NCBI RefSeq assembly: GCF_014775655.1
Contig: NZ_CP061274.1
Location: forward strand, 372,001 to 436,000
Direction: 5' to 3'
Length of the DNA: 64,000 bases
Origin: Clavibacter zhangzhiyongii
GTDB lineage: Bacteria > Actinomycetota > Actinomycetes > Actinomycetales > Microbacteriaceae
Shown piece after piece: positions 34,737-43,424 of this stretch. Numbering within the stretch: the stretch's first letter is position 1; each line of letters starts with the position of its first letter. The notes beneath the pieces were generated by a model. It was not told the origin of the DNA. It was given only the letters and a program-made list of their open reading frames with translations, and searched no databases. The position numbers and the translations under genes are program-made.

Positions 34737-35348
34737 TCAGGTCAGCGGGGAGGAGCCGGGCACCGCGACGAGCACGAGCACCGTGCCGAGGACGTAGGCC
34801 GCGAGCGACGCCCCGAACCCGATGAGCAGCACGAGCCAGGGCCGCGTGCGCCCGCGGGCCATGCCGACGAGCGCCACGATCAGCGCGATGCCCGTGAGCA
34901 CCAGCGGACCCGCGACGGCGATCCCGTAGCCCGCGGTGAAGAGCGTGTCGCGGCACACGTACGCGTCGACGTCGCACCCGTCGGTGACGAAGATGAGGCC
35001 GAGGCCGAGGGACGCGACGACGCCGCCGAGGATCGCGGCGACGAGCATGCCCACGAGCGTGGTGACGAGGATCCGGCGGTCGACGCGGCGCACCCAGCGC
35101 GGCACCCAGGCCGGGCCGGCGGGCTCGTCCCCGCGGGCGTCCTCCTGGGTATCGCGCGGGCGGTCGGCGCGTCCGCGGCGGACCGGGGCGTCGTCGGACC
35201 CGTCGCGCGGTCGGCGCCGGGGGATCGTGGGCAGCGTGATGCGCGGAACCTCCGGGAGGCGCCCTCCCCGGCGGGCCGGGGCGGCGGATCGGCGTCCGCG
35301 GGCGGCGCGGCGGCCGGGTCCCGGGGTCGCGTCATCGTCGGAGGTCAC
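34737..35348 (-). CDS. membrane protein with a basic disordered N-terminus
   Basis: A 203-aa protein. The first ~85 residues are Arg/Pro/Asp-rich and cytosolic; then three TM helices (ILVTTLVGMLVAAILGGVVASLGLGLIF, LFTAGYGIAVAGPLVLTGIALIVALVG, WLVLLIGFGASLAAYVLGTVLVLVAV) with a Cys pair in the first outside loop (DGCDVDAYVCRD). No family recognised. TAGTCT ends 6 nt before the GTG, no ribosome binding site. Confidence 0.7.
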   Translation of the reverse strand: MTSDDDATPGPGRRAARGRRSAAPARRGGRLPEVPRITLPTIPRRRPRDGSDDAPVRRGRADRPRDTQEDARGDEPAGPAWVPRWVRRVDRRILVTTLVGMLVAAILGGVVASLGLGLIFVTDGCDVDAYVCRDTLFTAGYGIAVAGPLVLTGIALIVALVGMARGRTRPWLVLLIGFGASLAAYVLGTVLVLVAVPGSSPLT

Positions 35349-35412
35349 GTCACGAGACTACGGGTCGCGCCGGGCAGGGCCGGGATAGGCGGGGACGCGG
35401 TCGCACGGCGGA

Positions 35413-36249
35413 TCAGAAGATCATCGGCCGGTCGTCGTCGAGCTCGGTCTCCACGTCGAGGTCGACGGCCACCGGCACGTGGTCGCTCGGCCCGTCGCCC
35501 TTGCGCTCGTCGCGGTGGATCCGCGGGGCGCTCACGAGCTCGGCGAAGCGGTCGCTGCCGAGGATGAAGTCGATCCGCATGCCCTCGTCCCGCGGGAACC
35601 GCAGCTGCTGGTAGTCCCAGTAGGTGTACCCCTCGGGGATCGACGGGCGGACGACGTCGGCGAGGCCCGCGTCCGCGAACGCGGCGAAGGCGGCGCGCTC
35701 GGGCGCGGACGTGTGGGTCTTCCCCTCGAACAGGCGCGGGTCCCACACGTCGGTGTCGAGCGGCGCCACGTTCCAGTCGCCCATGAGCGCGAGGGGGGTG
35801 TCGGGATCCGCCGCGAGCCAGGCGCGCGTGTTCGCCGCGAGGGCCGCGAGCCACTCGAGCTTGTACGTGTAGTGCGGGTCGTCGAGGGAGCGGCCGTTGG
35901 GCACGTAGAGGCTCCAGAGGCGGACGCCCGCGACCGTCGCGCCGAGCGCGCGGGCCTCGAGCGGCGGCTGGCCGGAGGCGTCGGGCTTGCCGAAGCGCGG
36001 CATCCCCTCGAAGGTCGTCACGACGTCGTCGAGCGGCAGCCGGCTGGCGATCGCGACGCCGTTCCACTGGCTGAGGCCGTGGACGGCGACCTCGTAGCCC
36101 GCCTCCTCGAACGCCTCCATCGGGAACTGCTCGGGCTTGCACTTGATCTCCTGCATGGCCAGCACGTCGACGTCCTCGCGCACGAGCCAGTCGACGACGC
36201 GGCCCACGCGGGTGCGGATGGAGTTGACGTTCCAGGTGGCGACGCGCAT
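35413..36249 (-). CDS. xth: exodeoxyribonuclease III
   Basis: A 278-aa AP endonuclease / 3'-5' exonuclease of base excision repair. Conserved blocks: RVATWNVNSIRTR, VLAMQEIKC (metal-binding Glu), SLYVPNGRSLDDPHYTYKLEWL (Tyr and Asn), MGDWNVAP (Asp-Asn), YTYWDYQQLRFPRDEGMRIDFIL and GDGPSDHVPV (Asp-His dyad). All catalytic residues are present. TACCGT ends exactly 6 nt before the ATG with no ribosome binding site, so the message looks leaderless. Confidence 0.95.
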   Translation of the reverse strand: MRVATWNVNSIRTRVGRVVDWLVREDVDVLAMQEIKCKPEQFPMEAFEEAGYEVAVHGLSQWNGVAIASRLPLDDVVTTFEGMPRFGKPDASGQPPLEARALGATVAGVRLWSLYVPNGRSLDDPHYTYKLEWLAALAANTRAWLAADPDTPLALMGDWNVAPLDTDVWDPRLFEGKTHTSAPERAAFAAFADAGLADVVRPSIPEGYTYWDYQQLRFPRDEGMRIDFILGSDRFAELVSAPRIHRDERKGDGPSDHVPVAVDLDVETELDDDRPMIF

Positions 36250-36325
36250 GCGTCCACGGTACCGGGAGCGCGACGGGCGTCCGGCCGGCCGGGTCGCGGG
36301 CGGGCGCCCTCGGGAGGGCGGCGGG

Positions 36326-36739
36326 TCAGCCGATGCTGCCGACGCGGACCGTCACGGTCGCGAGCGCGGCGGCCTCGGCGCCGACCGCCTCGGCCAGGCG
36401 CGCGCGGATGGCGTCGACCGCGGCGCGCGCGGTGTCGCTCGCGCGGCTCGACGCGTCGACCGCGATGGACGCCTGCACGACCACGGTGCCCTCGCCGGTC
36501 TCGACGGCGACGAGCTGGTCGGCCCGGTCGGATCCGCCGGACACGACGCCCTCGACCACCTGCTGCGCGACGAGCAGCACCGACGACCGCGGCGCGTAGA
36601 CGTCGGCGACGCCCGACACGTCGCGGAGCGCGACGGTGAGGTCGCGCGACAGCTCGGCGGGCGCGGGGAGCGGGACGGGCACGGGAGAGGCAGCGGGCAC
36701 GGCGGCCGGGGCCGCCGACGCGTCATCGTCGAGGGTCAT
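36326..36739 (-). CDS. small protein of the sigma/Asp23 operon, likely Asp23-related
   Basis: A 137-aa protein: a 30-residue Ala/Pro-rich start, then RDLTVALRDVSGVADVYAPRSSVLLVAQQVVEGVV and a C-terminal Asp23/Gls24-like sheet and helix (VAVETGEGTVVVQASIAVDASSRASDTARAAVDAIRARL...LATVTVRVGSIG). The gene overlaps the upstream Asp23 gene by 17 nt. It is last in the operon and probably works with the two Asp23 proteins in the envelope stress response. Confidence 0.65.
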   Translation of the reverse strand: MTLDDDASAAPAAVPAASPVPVPLPAPAELSRDLTVALRDVSGVADVYAPRSSVLLVAQQVVEGVVSGGSDRADQLVAVETGEGTVVVQASIAVDASSRASDTARAAVDAIRARLAEAVGAEAAALATVTVRVGSIG

Positions 36740-37373
36740 CGCCGGCCTCCTCCTGCACGGGACGCGGCTGCACGTCCACCACGGTCACGTCGATGCCCTC
36801 GACGCGCAGCTCGGTGTGCCGCAGCAGGGCCGCGTGCACGCGCTCGCGCACGCGCTGCGCGAGGCCGGGCAGCGGATCCCCCCAGACGGCGCTCATCGTG
36901 AGCGCGACCCGCACGGGCTCGCCGGCGCGGGTGACGTCGCCGTCGAGCGTGCACCGCCCGATGAGGACGCCGGGCACCTCGTCGCCCGCCTGCCGCACGA
37001 GCGCGCGCACGGCGCCCTCGGTGAGCGCGAGGCGGACGCCCGGATCCGGGTGGGAGAGCGGGATGTCGCGGCCGGCGCGCGACTCGCGGCTGATGTGGCT
37101 GAGCACGCCGCGGAAGAAGTCGTCGCCGGGCGCCTCCGCCTCCTCGGCCTCGACCTGCACGAGCTCGCGGCCGAGGTCGCGCACGTGCTCGAGGGAGCGG
37201 AGGGCGGTGCGGATCTCGGGGTCGTCCTCGTAGGCGGCGACGCGCGGCGTGCGGCCGCGGTCGAGGTAGTCGGCGAGGGCGGCCATGTCGAGGGGCTCGC
37301 CGTCGGCGTCGAGCGCGGGGACGGGATCCACCGGAGGGCGCTGACCGGGATCGCCGGGTCGGGTGCCGCTCAT
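36723..37373 (-). CDS. Asp23/Gls24 family envelope stress protein, operon member
   Basis: A 216-aa protein. N-terminal ~100 residues are acidic and helical (LADYLDRGRTPRVAAYEDDPEIRTALRSLEHVRDLGRELVQVEAEEAEAPGDDFFRGVLSHISRES); the C-terminal ~110 form the Asp23 fold (LTEGAVRALVRQAGDEVPGVLIGRCTLDGDVTRAGEPVRVALTMSAVWGDPLPGLAQRVRERV...GIDVTVVDVQP). The ATG overlaps the sigma factor's stop by 4 nt, so it could also act as a sigma-linked regulator. Known Asp23 proteins respond to alkaline or envelope stress. Confidence 0.72.
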   Translation of the reverse strand: MSGTRPGDPGQRPPVDPVPALDADGEPLDMAALADYLDRGRTPRVAAYEDDPEIRTALRSLEHVRDLGRELVQVEAEEAEAPGDDFFRGVLSHISRESRAGRDIPLSHPDPGVRLALTEGAVRALVRQAGDEVPGVLIGRCTLDGDVTRAGEPVRVALTMSAVWGDPLPGLAQRVRERVHAALLRHTELRVEGIDVTVVDVQPRPVQEEAGDDPRR

Positions 37374-37924
37374 CGCCACGCCTCCATGCTCGTCATCACC
37401 GCGGTGCGCGCCCGGGACAGCCGGCCGCGGATGGTCGAGGGCGTCGCCCCGAGCCGCTCGGCGATCTCCTCGTAGGAGAAGCCTCCCACCTCGCGCAGCA
37501 TCCACACCTCGCGCTGCTCGCGCGGCAGCGCGTCGAGGACCGCCGACAGCGCGCGCATCTGCGACGACGTCTCGGCGTCGCGCTCGGGCGAGGTGAGGCG
37601 GTCGGCGATCTCGTGGTCGTCGATGTCGTCGACGGGCCGCCGGGCGCGGATCCGGTCGATGGACTTGCGGCTCACGATCTGCAGCAGCCAGCTCTTGACG
37701 CGCTCGGGCTTCTCGAGCGTCGGCAGGCGATCCCACGCGGTGATGAGCGCCTCCTGCACGGCGTCGTCCGCGTCGGCGCGGGAGCCGGTGAGCCGGATCG
37801 CGAAGGCCCGCATGTAGGAGGCGTGCCGGCGGACGAGGACCTCGAACGCCCGGGCGTCGCCGTCGGCCGCGCGCTCCGCGAGGATCCCGTCGCCCGCGTC
37901 CTGCAGGGAGGAGGAGAGGGCCAT
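37370..37924 (-). CDS. ECF-type RNA polymerase sigma factor
   Basis: A 184-aa sigma factor with only regions 2 and 4. Region 2: RAFEVLVRRHASYMRAFAIRLTGSRADADDAVQEALITAWDRLPTLEKPERVKSWLLQIVSRKSID; region 4: LDALPREQREVWMLREVGGFSYEEIAERLGATPSTIRGRLSRARTAV (the HTH). ATG 37924 has GGAGG 8 nt upstream. First gene of a three-gene operon with Asp23-type proteins and divergent from a third Asp23 gene, suggesting these are its targets. No classic anti-sigma factor is adjacent. Confidence 0.9.
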   Translation of the reverse strand: MALSSSLQDAGDGILAERAADGDARAFEVLVRRHASYMRAFAIRLTGSRADADDAVQEALITAWDRLPTLEKPERVKSWLLQIVSRKSIDRIRARRPVDDIDDHEIADRLTSPERDAETSSQMRALSAVLDALPREQREVWMLREVGGFSYEEIAERLGATPSTIRGRLSRARTAVMTSMEAWR

Positions 37925-38044
37925 GCCGTACCTCCGTGTGCGCTGTGAGACGACGTGGATCCGTGACGGACCGCGACGTCGGGCCGTCACCTCCATGAGT
38001 ACCACAGCAGCGCCCGGCCGACGGGCCCCACGAGGAGGAACCCC

Positions 38045-38509
38045 ATGAGCGACACCACGACCCCCACCCCCGCCGACGTCACCCGCATCGCCCCCGCCGG
38101 CACCGCGGTCACCGGCAGCGGCCTCGCCGAGGGCGACACCACCGTCACCGACGCCGTCATCGGCAAGGTCGCCGGCCTCGCCGTCCGCGACATCCCGGGC
38201 GTCCACGCGCTGGGCGGCGGCGCGGCCCGCGTCATCGGCCAGCTCCGCGACCGCATCGGCCAGACCGACCTCACGCAGGGCATCTCCGTCGACGCGCAGG
38301 AGACCGGCGTCTCCTTCCAGGTGACCCTGGTCGCCGAGTACGGCGTGCCGCTCCAGGACGTGGCCGCCGACGTGCGCGCCGCCATCTCCGACGCCGTCAC
38401 CGAGCTCGTCGGCCGTCCCGTGACGCGCGTCGACGTGACCGTCGCCGACATCGTGCTGCCGGGCGAGGGATCCGACGACGACAACGCCGCCGAGGCGCCC
38501 GCCGTCTGA
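38045..38509 (+). CDS. Asp23/Gls24 family envelope stress response protein
   Basis: A 154-aa protein with the canonical Asp23 core: TTVTDAVIGKVAGLAVRDIPGVHALGGGAARVIGQLRDRIGQ, GISVDAQETGVSFQVTLVAEYGVPLQDVAADVRAAISDAVTELVGRPVTRVDVTVADIVLPG. The N- and C-termini are disordered. GAGGAGG precedes the ATG. Divergent from the ECF sigma operon, with 120 nt between them; the sigma factor may read both directions. In Firmicutes Asp23 coats the membrane; here the role is inferred. Confidence 0.87.
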   Translation: MSDTTTPTPADVTRIAPAGTAVTGSGLAEGDTTVTDAVIGKVAGLAVRDIPGVHALGGGAARVIGQLRDRIGQTDLTQGISVDAQETGVSFQVTLVAEYGVPLQDVAADVRAAISDAVTELVGRPVTRVDVTVADIVLPGEGSDDDNAAEAPAV

Positions 38510-38524
38510 CGCACCCCGCATCGC

Positions 38525-38562
38525 CCGACGGGCCGCCGGTCACCCGACCGGCGGCCCGTCGG
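38525..38562 (+). terminator. perfect 17-bp hairpin after the Asp23 gene
   Basis: Arms 38525-38541 and 38546-38562 are exact complements around the loop ACCC, beginning 15 nt after the Asp23 stop. It is strong enough to work without a T-tract; GGCGCG follows. Confidence 0.78.
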
Positions 38563-38618
38563 CGCGTCCGGACCGCGGCGTCCGCGGTCCTCGCAGATCG
38601 CGGGCGTACCGTCGGGGG

Positions 38619-39554
38619 ATGACCGACGCCACCGCTGCCGTGCCCGCCTCCGCCCCCGACGCCGACCGCCCGCCCCGCGTGGCGCTCCTCGGCACCGGCA
38701 TGATGGGCTCCGGCATGAGCCGCTCGATCCTCCGCGCGGGCCTGCCGCTCACCGTCTGGAACCGCAGCGCCGAGAAGGCCGCGCCCCTCGCGGACGACGG
38801 CGCGACGGTCGCCGACAGCGCCGCCGACGCGGTGCGCGACGCGGACGTCGTGGTGGTCATGCTGTTCGACCAGGACGCCGTGCTCGAGGTCCTCGCCGAG
38901 GTCGCGCCCGCGCTCCGGCCCGACGCCGTCGTCCTCCAGTCCTCCACCGTCGGCGTCGAGGGCACCCGCCGGATCGCCGCGCTCGCCGCCGAGCACGGCC
39001 TCCGCCTCGTGGACGCGCCCGTCCTCGGCACGCGGGGCCCCGCCGAGCAGGGCCTCCTCGTGCACCTCGTCTCCGGATCCGAGGACGACCTCGCCGTCGC
39101 CCGCCCCGTGCTCGAGGCCACCGGCTCGCGCACCGTGGTCGCCGGGTCGGAGGCCGGTCCGGGATCCGCGCTCAAGCTCGCCTGCAACGCCTGGATCGCC
39201 TCCGTCACCGCCGCGACCGGCCAGTCGCTCGGCCTCGCGCGGCTGCTCGGCGTCGAGCCGCGCCTCTTCCTCGACGCGATCGCGGGCGGCGCCGCCGACA
39301 CCCCGTACGCGCACCTCAAGGGCGGCGCGATGCTCGCCGGCGAGCTCGCGCCGTCGTTCGCGCTCGACGGCCTGCTCAAGGACGTGACGCTCATGCTCGC
39401 CGCGCTCGACGGCGCCGACGCGCACGACTTCGACACGGCGATGCTCGAGGCGCTCCGCGAGACGTACGCGGAGGCGTCGGCGGCGGGTCACGGCGGCGAC
39501 GACGTGGCCGCCGTCGGGACCGTCTTCGGCCTGCCGACCGCGCCCGACGCCTGA
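38619..39554 (+). CDS. NAD(P)-dependent reductase, beta-hydroxyacid dehydrogenase family
   Basis: A 311-aa enzyme of the 6-phosphogluconate/3-hydroxyisobutyrate dehydrogenase family: cofactor motif VALLGTGMMGSGMSRSILRAGLPLTVWNRS, substrate motif VDAPVLGTRGPAEQGLL, catalytic GSALKLACNAWI (Lys) and LLKDVTLMLAALDGADAH. May reduce glyoxylate, succinic semialdehyde or a related compound. TACCGT ends 6 nt before the ATG, no ribosome binding site. Confidence 0.88.
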   Translation: MTDATAAVPASAPDADRPPRVALLGTGMMGSGMSRSILRAGLPLTVWNRSAEKAAPLADDGATVADSAADAVRDADVVVVMLFDQDAVLEVLAEVAPALRPDAVVLQSSTVGVEGTRRIAALAAEHGLRLVDAPVLGTRGPAEQGLLVHLVSGSEDDLAVARPVLEATGSRTVVAGSEAGPGSALKLACNAWIASVTAATGQSLGLARLLGVEPRLFLDAIAGGAADTPYAHLKGGAMLAGELAPSFALDGLLKDVTLMLAALDGADAHDFDTAMLEALRETYAEASAAGHGGDDVAAVGTVFGLPTAPDA

Positions 39555-39620
39555 TCCGGTCGGCGTCGCGCCCGCCCGTCGCTCCGGTCGGCGCGGGCCC
39601 CCGCCCGTAGGATCGGCTGC

Positions 39621-40175
39621 GTGACGACCACCGACGCGCGCCAGCAGCTCATTGCCCACATCAAGGAGGACGCCGTCTTCCACGGCGACTTCACCCTGAC
39701 GAGCGGCAAGAAGGCCAGCTACTACGTCGACCTCCGCCGCGTGAGCCTCGACCACCGCGTCGCCCCGCTCATCGGGCAGGTGATGCTCGACCTCATCGCG
39801 GACGTGCCCGACGTCGCCGCGGTCGGCGGGCTGACGATGGGCGCGGATCCCATCGCCGCCGCGATCCTGCACCAGGGCGCCGCGGTCGGCCGCGGCTACG
39901 ACGCGTTCGTCGTCCGCAAGGAGCCCAAGGACCACGGCCGAGGCCGCCAGGTCGAGGGCCCCGACCTCCAGGGCAAGCGCGTCATCGTCGTCGAGGACAC
40001 CTCCACCACCGGCGGCTCGCCGTTGAAGGCCATCGAGGCGCTGGAGAAGGTGGGCGCGGTGATCGCCGCGGTCGCCGTGGTCGTCGACCGCTCCACCGAC
40101 GCCCGCGAGGTGATCGAGGCCGCGGGCCACCGGTACCTGTACGCGATCGGCCTCGAGGACCTGGGGCTCGCGTAG
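39621..40175 (+). CDS. pyrE: orotate phosphoribosyltransferase
   Basis: A 184-aa enzyme making orotidine 5'-phosphate from orotate and PRPP in pyrimidine synthesis. Seen: FTLTSGKKASYYVDLRRVSLD, GLTMGADPIAAAI, FVVRKEPKDHGRGRQVEGP (flexible catalytic loop) and the PRPP motif RVIVVEDTSTTGGSPLKAIEAL. GTG 39621 follows TAGGAT by 7 nt. It is far from other pyr genes, and overlaps the next gene by one base (TAGTG). Confidence 0.95.
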   Translation: MTTTDARQQLIAHIKEDAVFHGDFTLTSGKKASYYVDLRRVSLDHRVAPLIGQVMLDLIADVPDVAAVGGLTMGADPIAAAILHQGAAVGRGYDAFVVRKEPKDHGRGRQVEGPDLQGKRVIVVEDTSTTGGSPLKAIEALEKVGAVIAAVAVVVDRSTDAREVIEAAGHRYLYAIGLEDLGLA

Positions 40176-42469
40176 TGAGCGGCGAGGCGACCGGCGGCGG
40201 ATCCGGATCCGGGCGCGACGACGACGACCCGTTCGCGATCCGACCCGCCACCGACGCCGACCGCGAGCGCCCCGTGCGGCCGCTCGCGCCGATCGGCTGG
40301 GGCCGCGCCGCGGACCGCGAGGCCGTGCCGGCCGAGCACGAGGACGCGGACGGGGTCGCCGGCGATCCCGATGACGCGACCGCCGCGGCCGTCGCCGCAC
40401 AGGAGCAGGGCTTCGACCCCGCGCCCGCCGATCCGCCGCGGGCCCCCGAGGGCGACATCCTCGCCGGCATCGTCCCCCTCGACCCGACGGAGGACGTCGA
40501 CCGCATCGCCCCGCTCGACCAGGCCGACGCGTCCGCCGACGCCGACCCCGCGGACGAGGCGCCCGCCCCGGCGCCCGAGCCCGAGATCGCGGACGCGCCG
40601 TTCATCGCCGACGACCTGGAGCTGGGCGAGCCGGACCCCGGATACGCGCCGGCGGAGGCGCCGCACCCCGGCAGCCCGTCGGACGACGCCCCGCTCACGG
40701 GCGAGGTGCTCACGGGCGAGGTCGAGGCGGATCCCGAGCCGGTCGACGACGCGACGGCCGAGCTGGTGCTCGAGCCGATCGACGACGGCGCGGACGATCT
40801 GCGCCTCCCGGAGCCCGCGGCTCAGCCCGCAGCCGAGTCCGACGTGGTGGACGCCGAGCTCGTCGACGATCCCGCCCCCGAGCAGCCCTCGGAGCCGTCC
40901 GCGGACGAGTCCGTGCAGCTGACGCCCCTCCGCGACGAGGGCTTCGACGAGGACGCGGAGGTCGTCGACGATCCCGTCGGCGCGGCCGATGCTCCCGCCG
41001 CGGCCGCGGCCGCGCTCGAGGCGCCCGCGGGGGAGGACGAGATCGTCGATCCCGTCGCCGCGGACGGCGCTGCGGACGCTGACGACGACCTCGACGACGA
41101 CCGCGATGACGTCGCCCCGGCCCCGCTCGCGCCCGCCGCCGCGGCCGCGCGTGCCGCCGCCATGGCGTGGGCGGCCGGGTCCGCGCCCGCCGCCGCGCCT
41201 GCGTCCGCGGCGCCTGCTGGCCCTGCCGTGCCCGCCGTGCCCGCCGCGCCCGCCGTGGACGAGCGTCCGGACGATGGCGCCCCCGAGCCCGCCGCCGCGC
41301 CCGCGTCCGAGGCCCCGGCGCTCGACGAGCACCCGGCCGCCGCCGTGCTCGCCGCCCCGACCCCCGAGGTCGCTCCCGATGCCGGGCGCCGACCGGTCGA
41401 GGAGGACCCCCGGGATCGGGCGGCCGACCGCGACGACGCCGCATCACCCGAGCCCGTCGACGCCGACGCCGACGCCGACGCCGCCGACCGCGACGCTGCC
41501 GCGTCCGATGACGAGCCCGTCGACGCCCTGGCCCTCCTCTTCGGCGATGCCGCCGAGGATCCGGCCGTCGACCGCCGCACCGCGGACGACGCCGACGACG
41601 ACCGCTCCGCGCCGGCCGCCGACGAGGACCGCACGCACGTCCTCCCCGCCGTCGGCGCAGCCGCCGCCGTCGCCGGAGCCGCTGCCCCGGCCGCGCATCC
41701 GCGTCCCGACGAGGCAACGGCCGCGTTGCCCGCCGCCCCGCGCCCCGAGGCCGCCTCCCGCCCCGCACCGGTCCCGCCCCCGTACGTCGCGCCGGCCGCG
41801 TCCGCTGCACCGCGTCCGCCCGCGCCCGTCCGCGACGACGCCCGCGTCCCCGGCCCGCCCACGCCGCCGCGCAGCGCGTCCGGCCCGCGCGGCCCACGCC
41901 GCACCGGCCTCTGGGTCGGCGGCGCGATCCTCCTGGTGCTGCTCCTCGTCGGCCTCTTCTACCTGGGCCAGCGCCTGACCTCCTCCGCCGCGCCCGATGC
42001 CGCCCCCGCGGCGACCGCGACCGCCGACGCTTCGCCGACCCCGTCGCCCACCCCCACGGATCCCGTCCAGGGTCCGGCCGCCGCCGGCCCCCAGGCCTGG
42101 GACGCGCTGCTCGGCGGCGAGTGCATCGACCCGTACACGACGCCGTGGGAGGAGGAGTTCACGGTCGTCGACTGCGGCTCCGAGCACCACGCGCAGATGG
42201 TCGCGCGCGTCGCGCTGCCGCAGACCGATGACGCGTTCCCCGGCGAGGACGTCGTGCGCGACTCCGCCGACGAGCTCTGCATCGCCGACACCGTGATCGA
42301 CTACGGCGCGGCCCGCGCCTACGAGGACGTGCAGTACCAGTCGGCCTACCCCATCACGCAGGACGAGTGGGCGGCGGGCGACCGCGACGCCTACTGCTTC
42401 GTCTCGCGCGCCGGCGGCGGCACCTTCACGGGCAGCATCGGCAAGCCGCAGCCGCCCGTCGTCCCCTAG
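40175..42469 (+). CDS. large acidic membrane protein with a septum-formation domain
   Basis: A 764-aa bitopic protein. Residues 1-570 are disordered, made mostly of Ala, Asp, Pro and Glu. One TM helix lies near 577-600 (GLWVGGAILLVLLLVGLFYLGQRL), so the long part is cytosolic. The last ~125 residues form the Septum_form-type extracytoplasmic domain with paired cysteines (GGECIDPYT, TVVDCGSEHHAQMVARV, DELCIADTV, RDAYCFVSR). Starts at GTG 40175, sharing a base with the pyrE stop. Such proteins are linked to division in actinobacteria by homology only. The disordered stretch is unusually long. Confidence 0.82.
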   Translation: MSGEATGGGSGSGRDDDDPFAIRPATDADRERPVRPLAPIGWGRAADREAVPAEHEDADGVAGDPDDATAAAVAAQEQGFDPAPADPPRAPEGDILAGIVPLDPTEDVDRIAPLDQADASADADPADEAPAPAPEPEIADAPFIADDLELGEPDPGYAPAEAPHPGSPSDDAPLTGEVLTGEVEADPEPVDDATAELVLEPIDDGADDLRLPEPAAQPAAESDVVDAELVDDPAPEQPSEPSADESVQLTPLRDEGFDEDAEVVDDPVGAADAPAAAAAALEAPAGEDEIVDPVAADGAADADDDLDDDRDDVAPAPLAPAAAAARAAAMAWAAGSAPAAAPASAAPAGPAVPAVPAAPAVDERPDDGAPEPAAAPASEAPALDEHPAAAVLAAPTPEVAPDAGRRPVEEDPRDRAADRDDAASPEPVDADADADAADRDAAASDDEPVDALALLFGDAAEDPAVDRRTADDADDDRSAPAADEDRTHVLPAVGAAAAVAGAAAPAAHPRPDEATAALPAAPRPEAASRPAPVPPPYVAPAASAAPRPPAPVRDDARVPGPPTPPRSASGPRGPRRTGLWVGGAILLVLLLVGLFYLGQRLTSSAAPDAAPAATATADASPTPSPTPTDPVQGPAAAGPQAWDALLGGECIDPYTTPWEEEFTVVDCGSEHHAQMVARVALPQTDDAFPGEDVVRDSADELCIADTVIDYGAARAYEDVQYQSAYPITQDEWAAGDRDAYCFVSRAGGGTFTGSIGKPQPPVVP

Positions 42470-42497
42470 CGCCGCCTGTCCGTTCGGAGTCCGCGGG

Positions 42498-43295
42498 TCA
42501 GAGCTCGGACTCGACCGGCTCCGGGTCCAGCAGCTCGGTGACGCCCGAGAGCACCTCGTCGGGGCGGAACGGGTAGCGCTCGATCTCGGCGCGGTCGCTG
42601 ATGCCCGTGAGCACGAGCACGGTGTGGAGGCCCGCCTCGATGCCCGCGATGATGTCGGTGTCCATGCGGTCGCCGATCATGCCGGTGCTCTCGGAGTGCG
42701 CGCCGATCTTGTTGAGCGCCGAGCGGAACATCATCGGGTTGGGCTTGCCCACGATGTAGGGCTCCTTGCCCGTCGCCTTCGAGATGAGCGCGAGCACCGC
42801 GCCCGTCGCGGGCAGCACGCCCTCGGCGCTCGGCCCGGTCGCGTCGGGGTTCGTCGCGATGTAGCGCGCGCCGCCGTTGATGAGGCGGATGGCGCGGGTG
42901 ATCGCCTCGAACGAGTAGTTGCGCGTCTCGCCGATGACCACGAAGTCGGGCTTCGTGTCGGTCATGATGAAGCCCGCCTCGTGCAGCGCGGTGGTGAGGC
43001 CGGCCTCGCCGATGACGAACGCGGATCCGCCGGGCATCTGCTGCTCGAGGAACGCCGCCGTCGCCAGCGCCGAGGTCCAGATCGCCGACTCGGGCACGTT
43101 CAGCCCGGACGCGCGGAGCCGGGCCGCGAGGTCGCGCGGCGTGAAGATGCTGTTGTTCGTGAGCACGAGGAAGGGCTTCCCCTGGTCCTGCCACTGCTGG
43201 ATGAGGGCCGCCGCGCCGGGCAGGGCCTGGTTCTCGTGCACCAGCACGCCGTCCATGTCGGTGAGCCAGCAGTCCATCTCGTCGCGCGTCGCCAT
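42498..43295 (-). CDS. HAD-IIA family phosphatase (NagD-like)
   Basis: A 265-aa hydrolase: nucleophile motif CWLTDMDGVLVHENQALPGA (Asp-Met-Asp), motif II VLTNNSIF, the cap region FVVIGETRNYSFEAITRAIRLI, KPNPMMFRSAL (motif III Lys) and MIGDRMDTDIIAGIEAGL (motif IV). Acts on small phosphate monoesters, possibly nucleotides or sugar phosphates. AGGGAAC precedes the ATG. The gene ends 28 nt from the convergent membrane protein. Confidence 0.92.
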   Translation of the reverse strand: MATRDEMDCWLTDMDGVLVHENQALPGAAALIQQWQDQGKPFLVLTNNSIFTPRDLAARLRASGLNVPESAIWTSALATAAFLEQQMPGGSAFVIGEAGLTTALHEAGFIMTDTKPDFVVIGETRNYSFEAITRAIRLINGGARYIATNPDATGPSAEGVLPATGAVLALISKATGKEPYIVGKPNPMMFRSALNKIGAHSESTGMIGDRMDTDIIAGIEAGLHTVLVLTGISDRAEIERYPFRPDEVLSGVTELLDPEPVESEL

Positions 43296-43424
43296 GGGGT
43301 TCCCTCTCGTCGTGGGACGAGGCTACCGCCGGGGGATGCGCGGGCGCCGGGCCCGCGGGGCGGCGTCACCGGATGTCCGCCCGGCGTCCTCCGCGCTGTC
43401 GGTCCGCGGCCGTAGGGTCGGCGC

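Noticed and set aside
37925-38044. Specific ECF-type promoter pair between the sigma factor and Asp23 genes
   Set aside because: I could not find a convincing duplicated -35/-10 pair (GGAAC/CGTC type) in both directions, so no site is reported.
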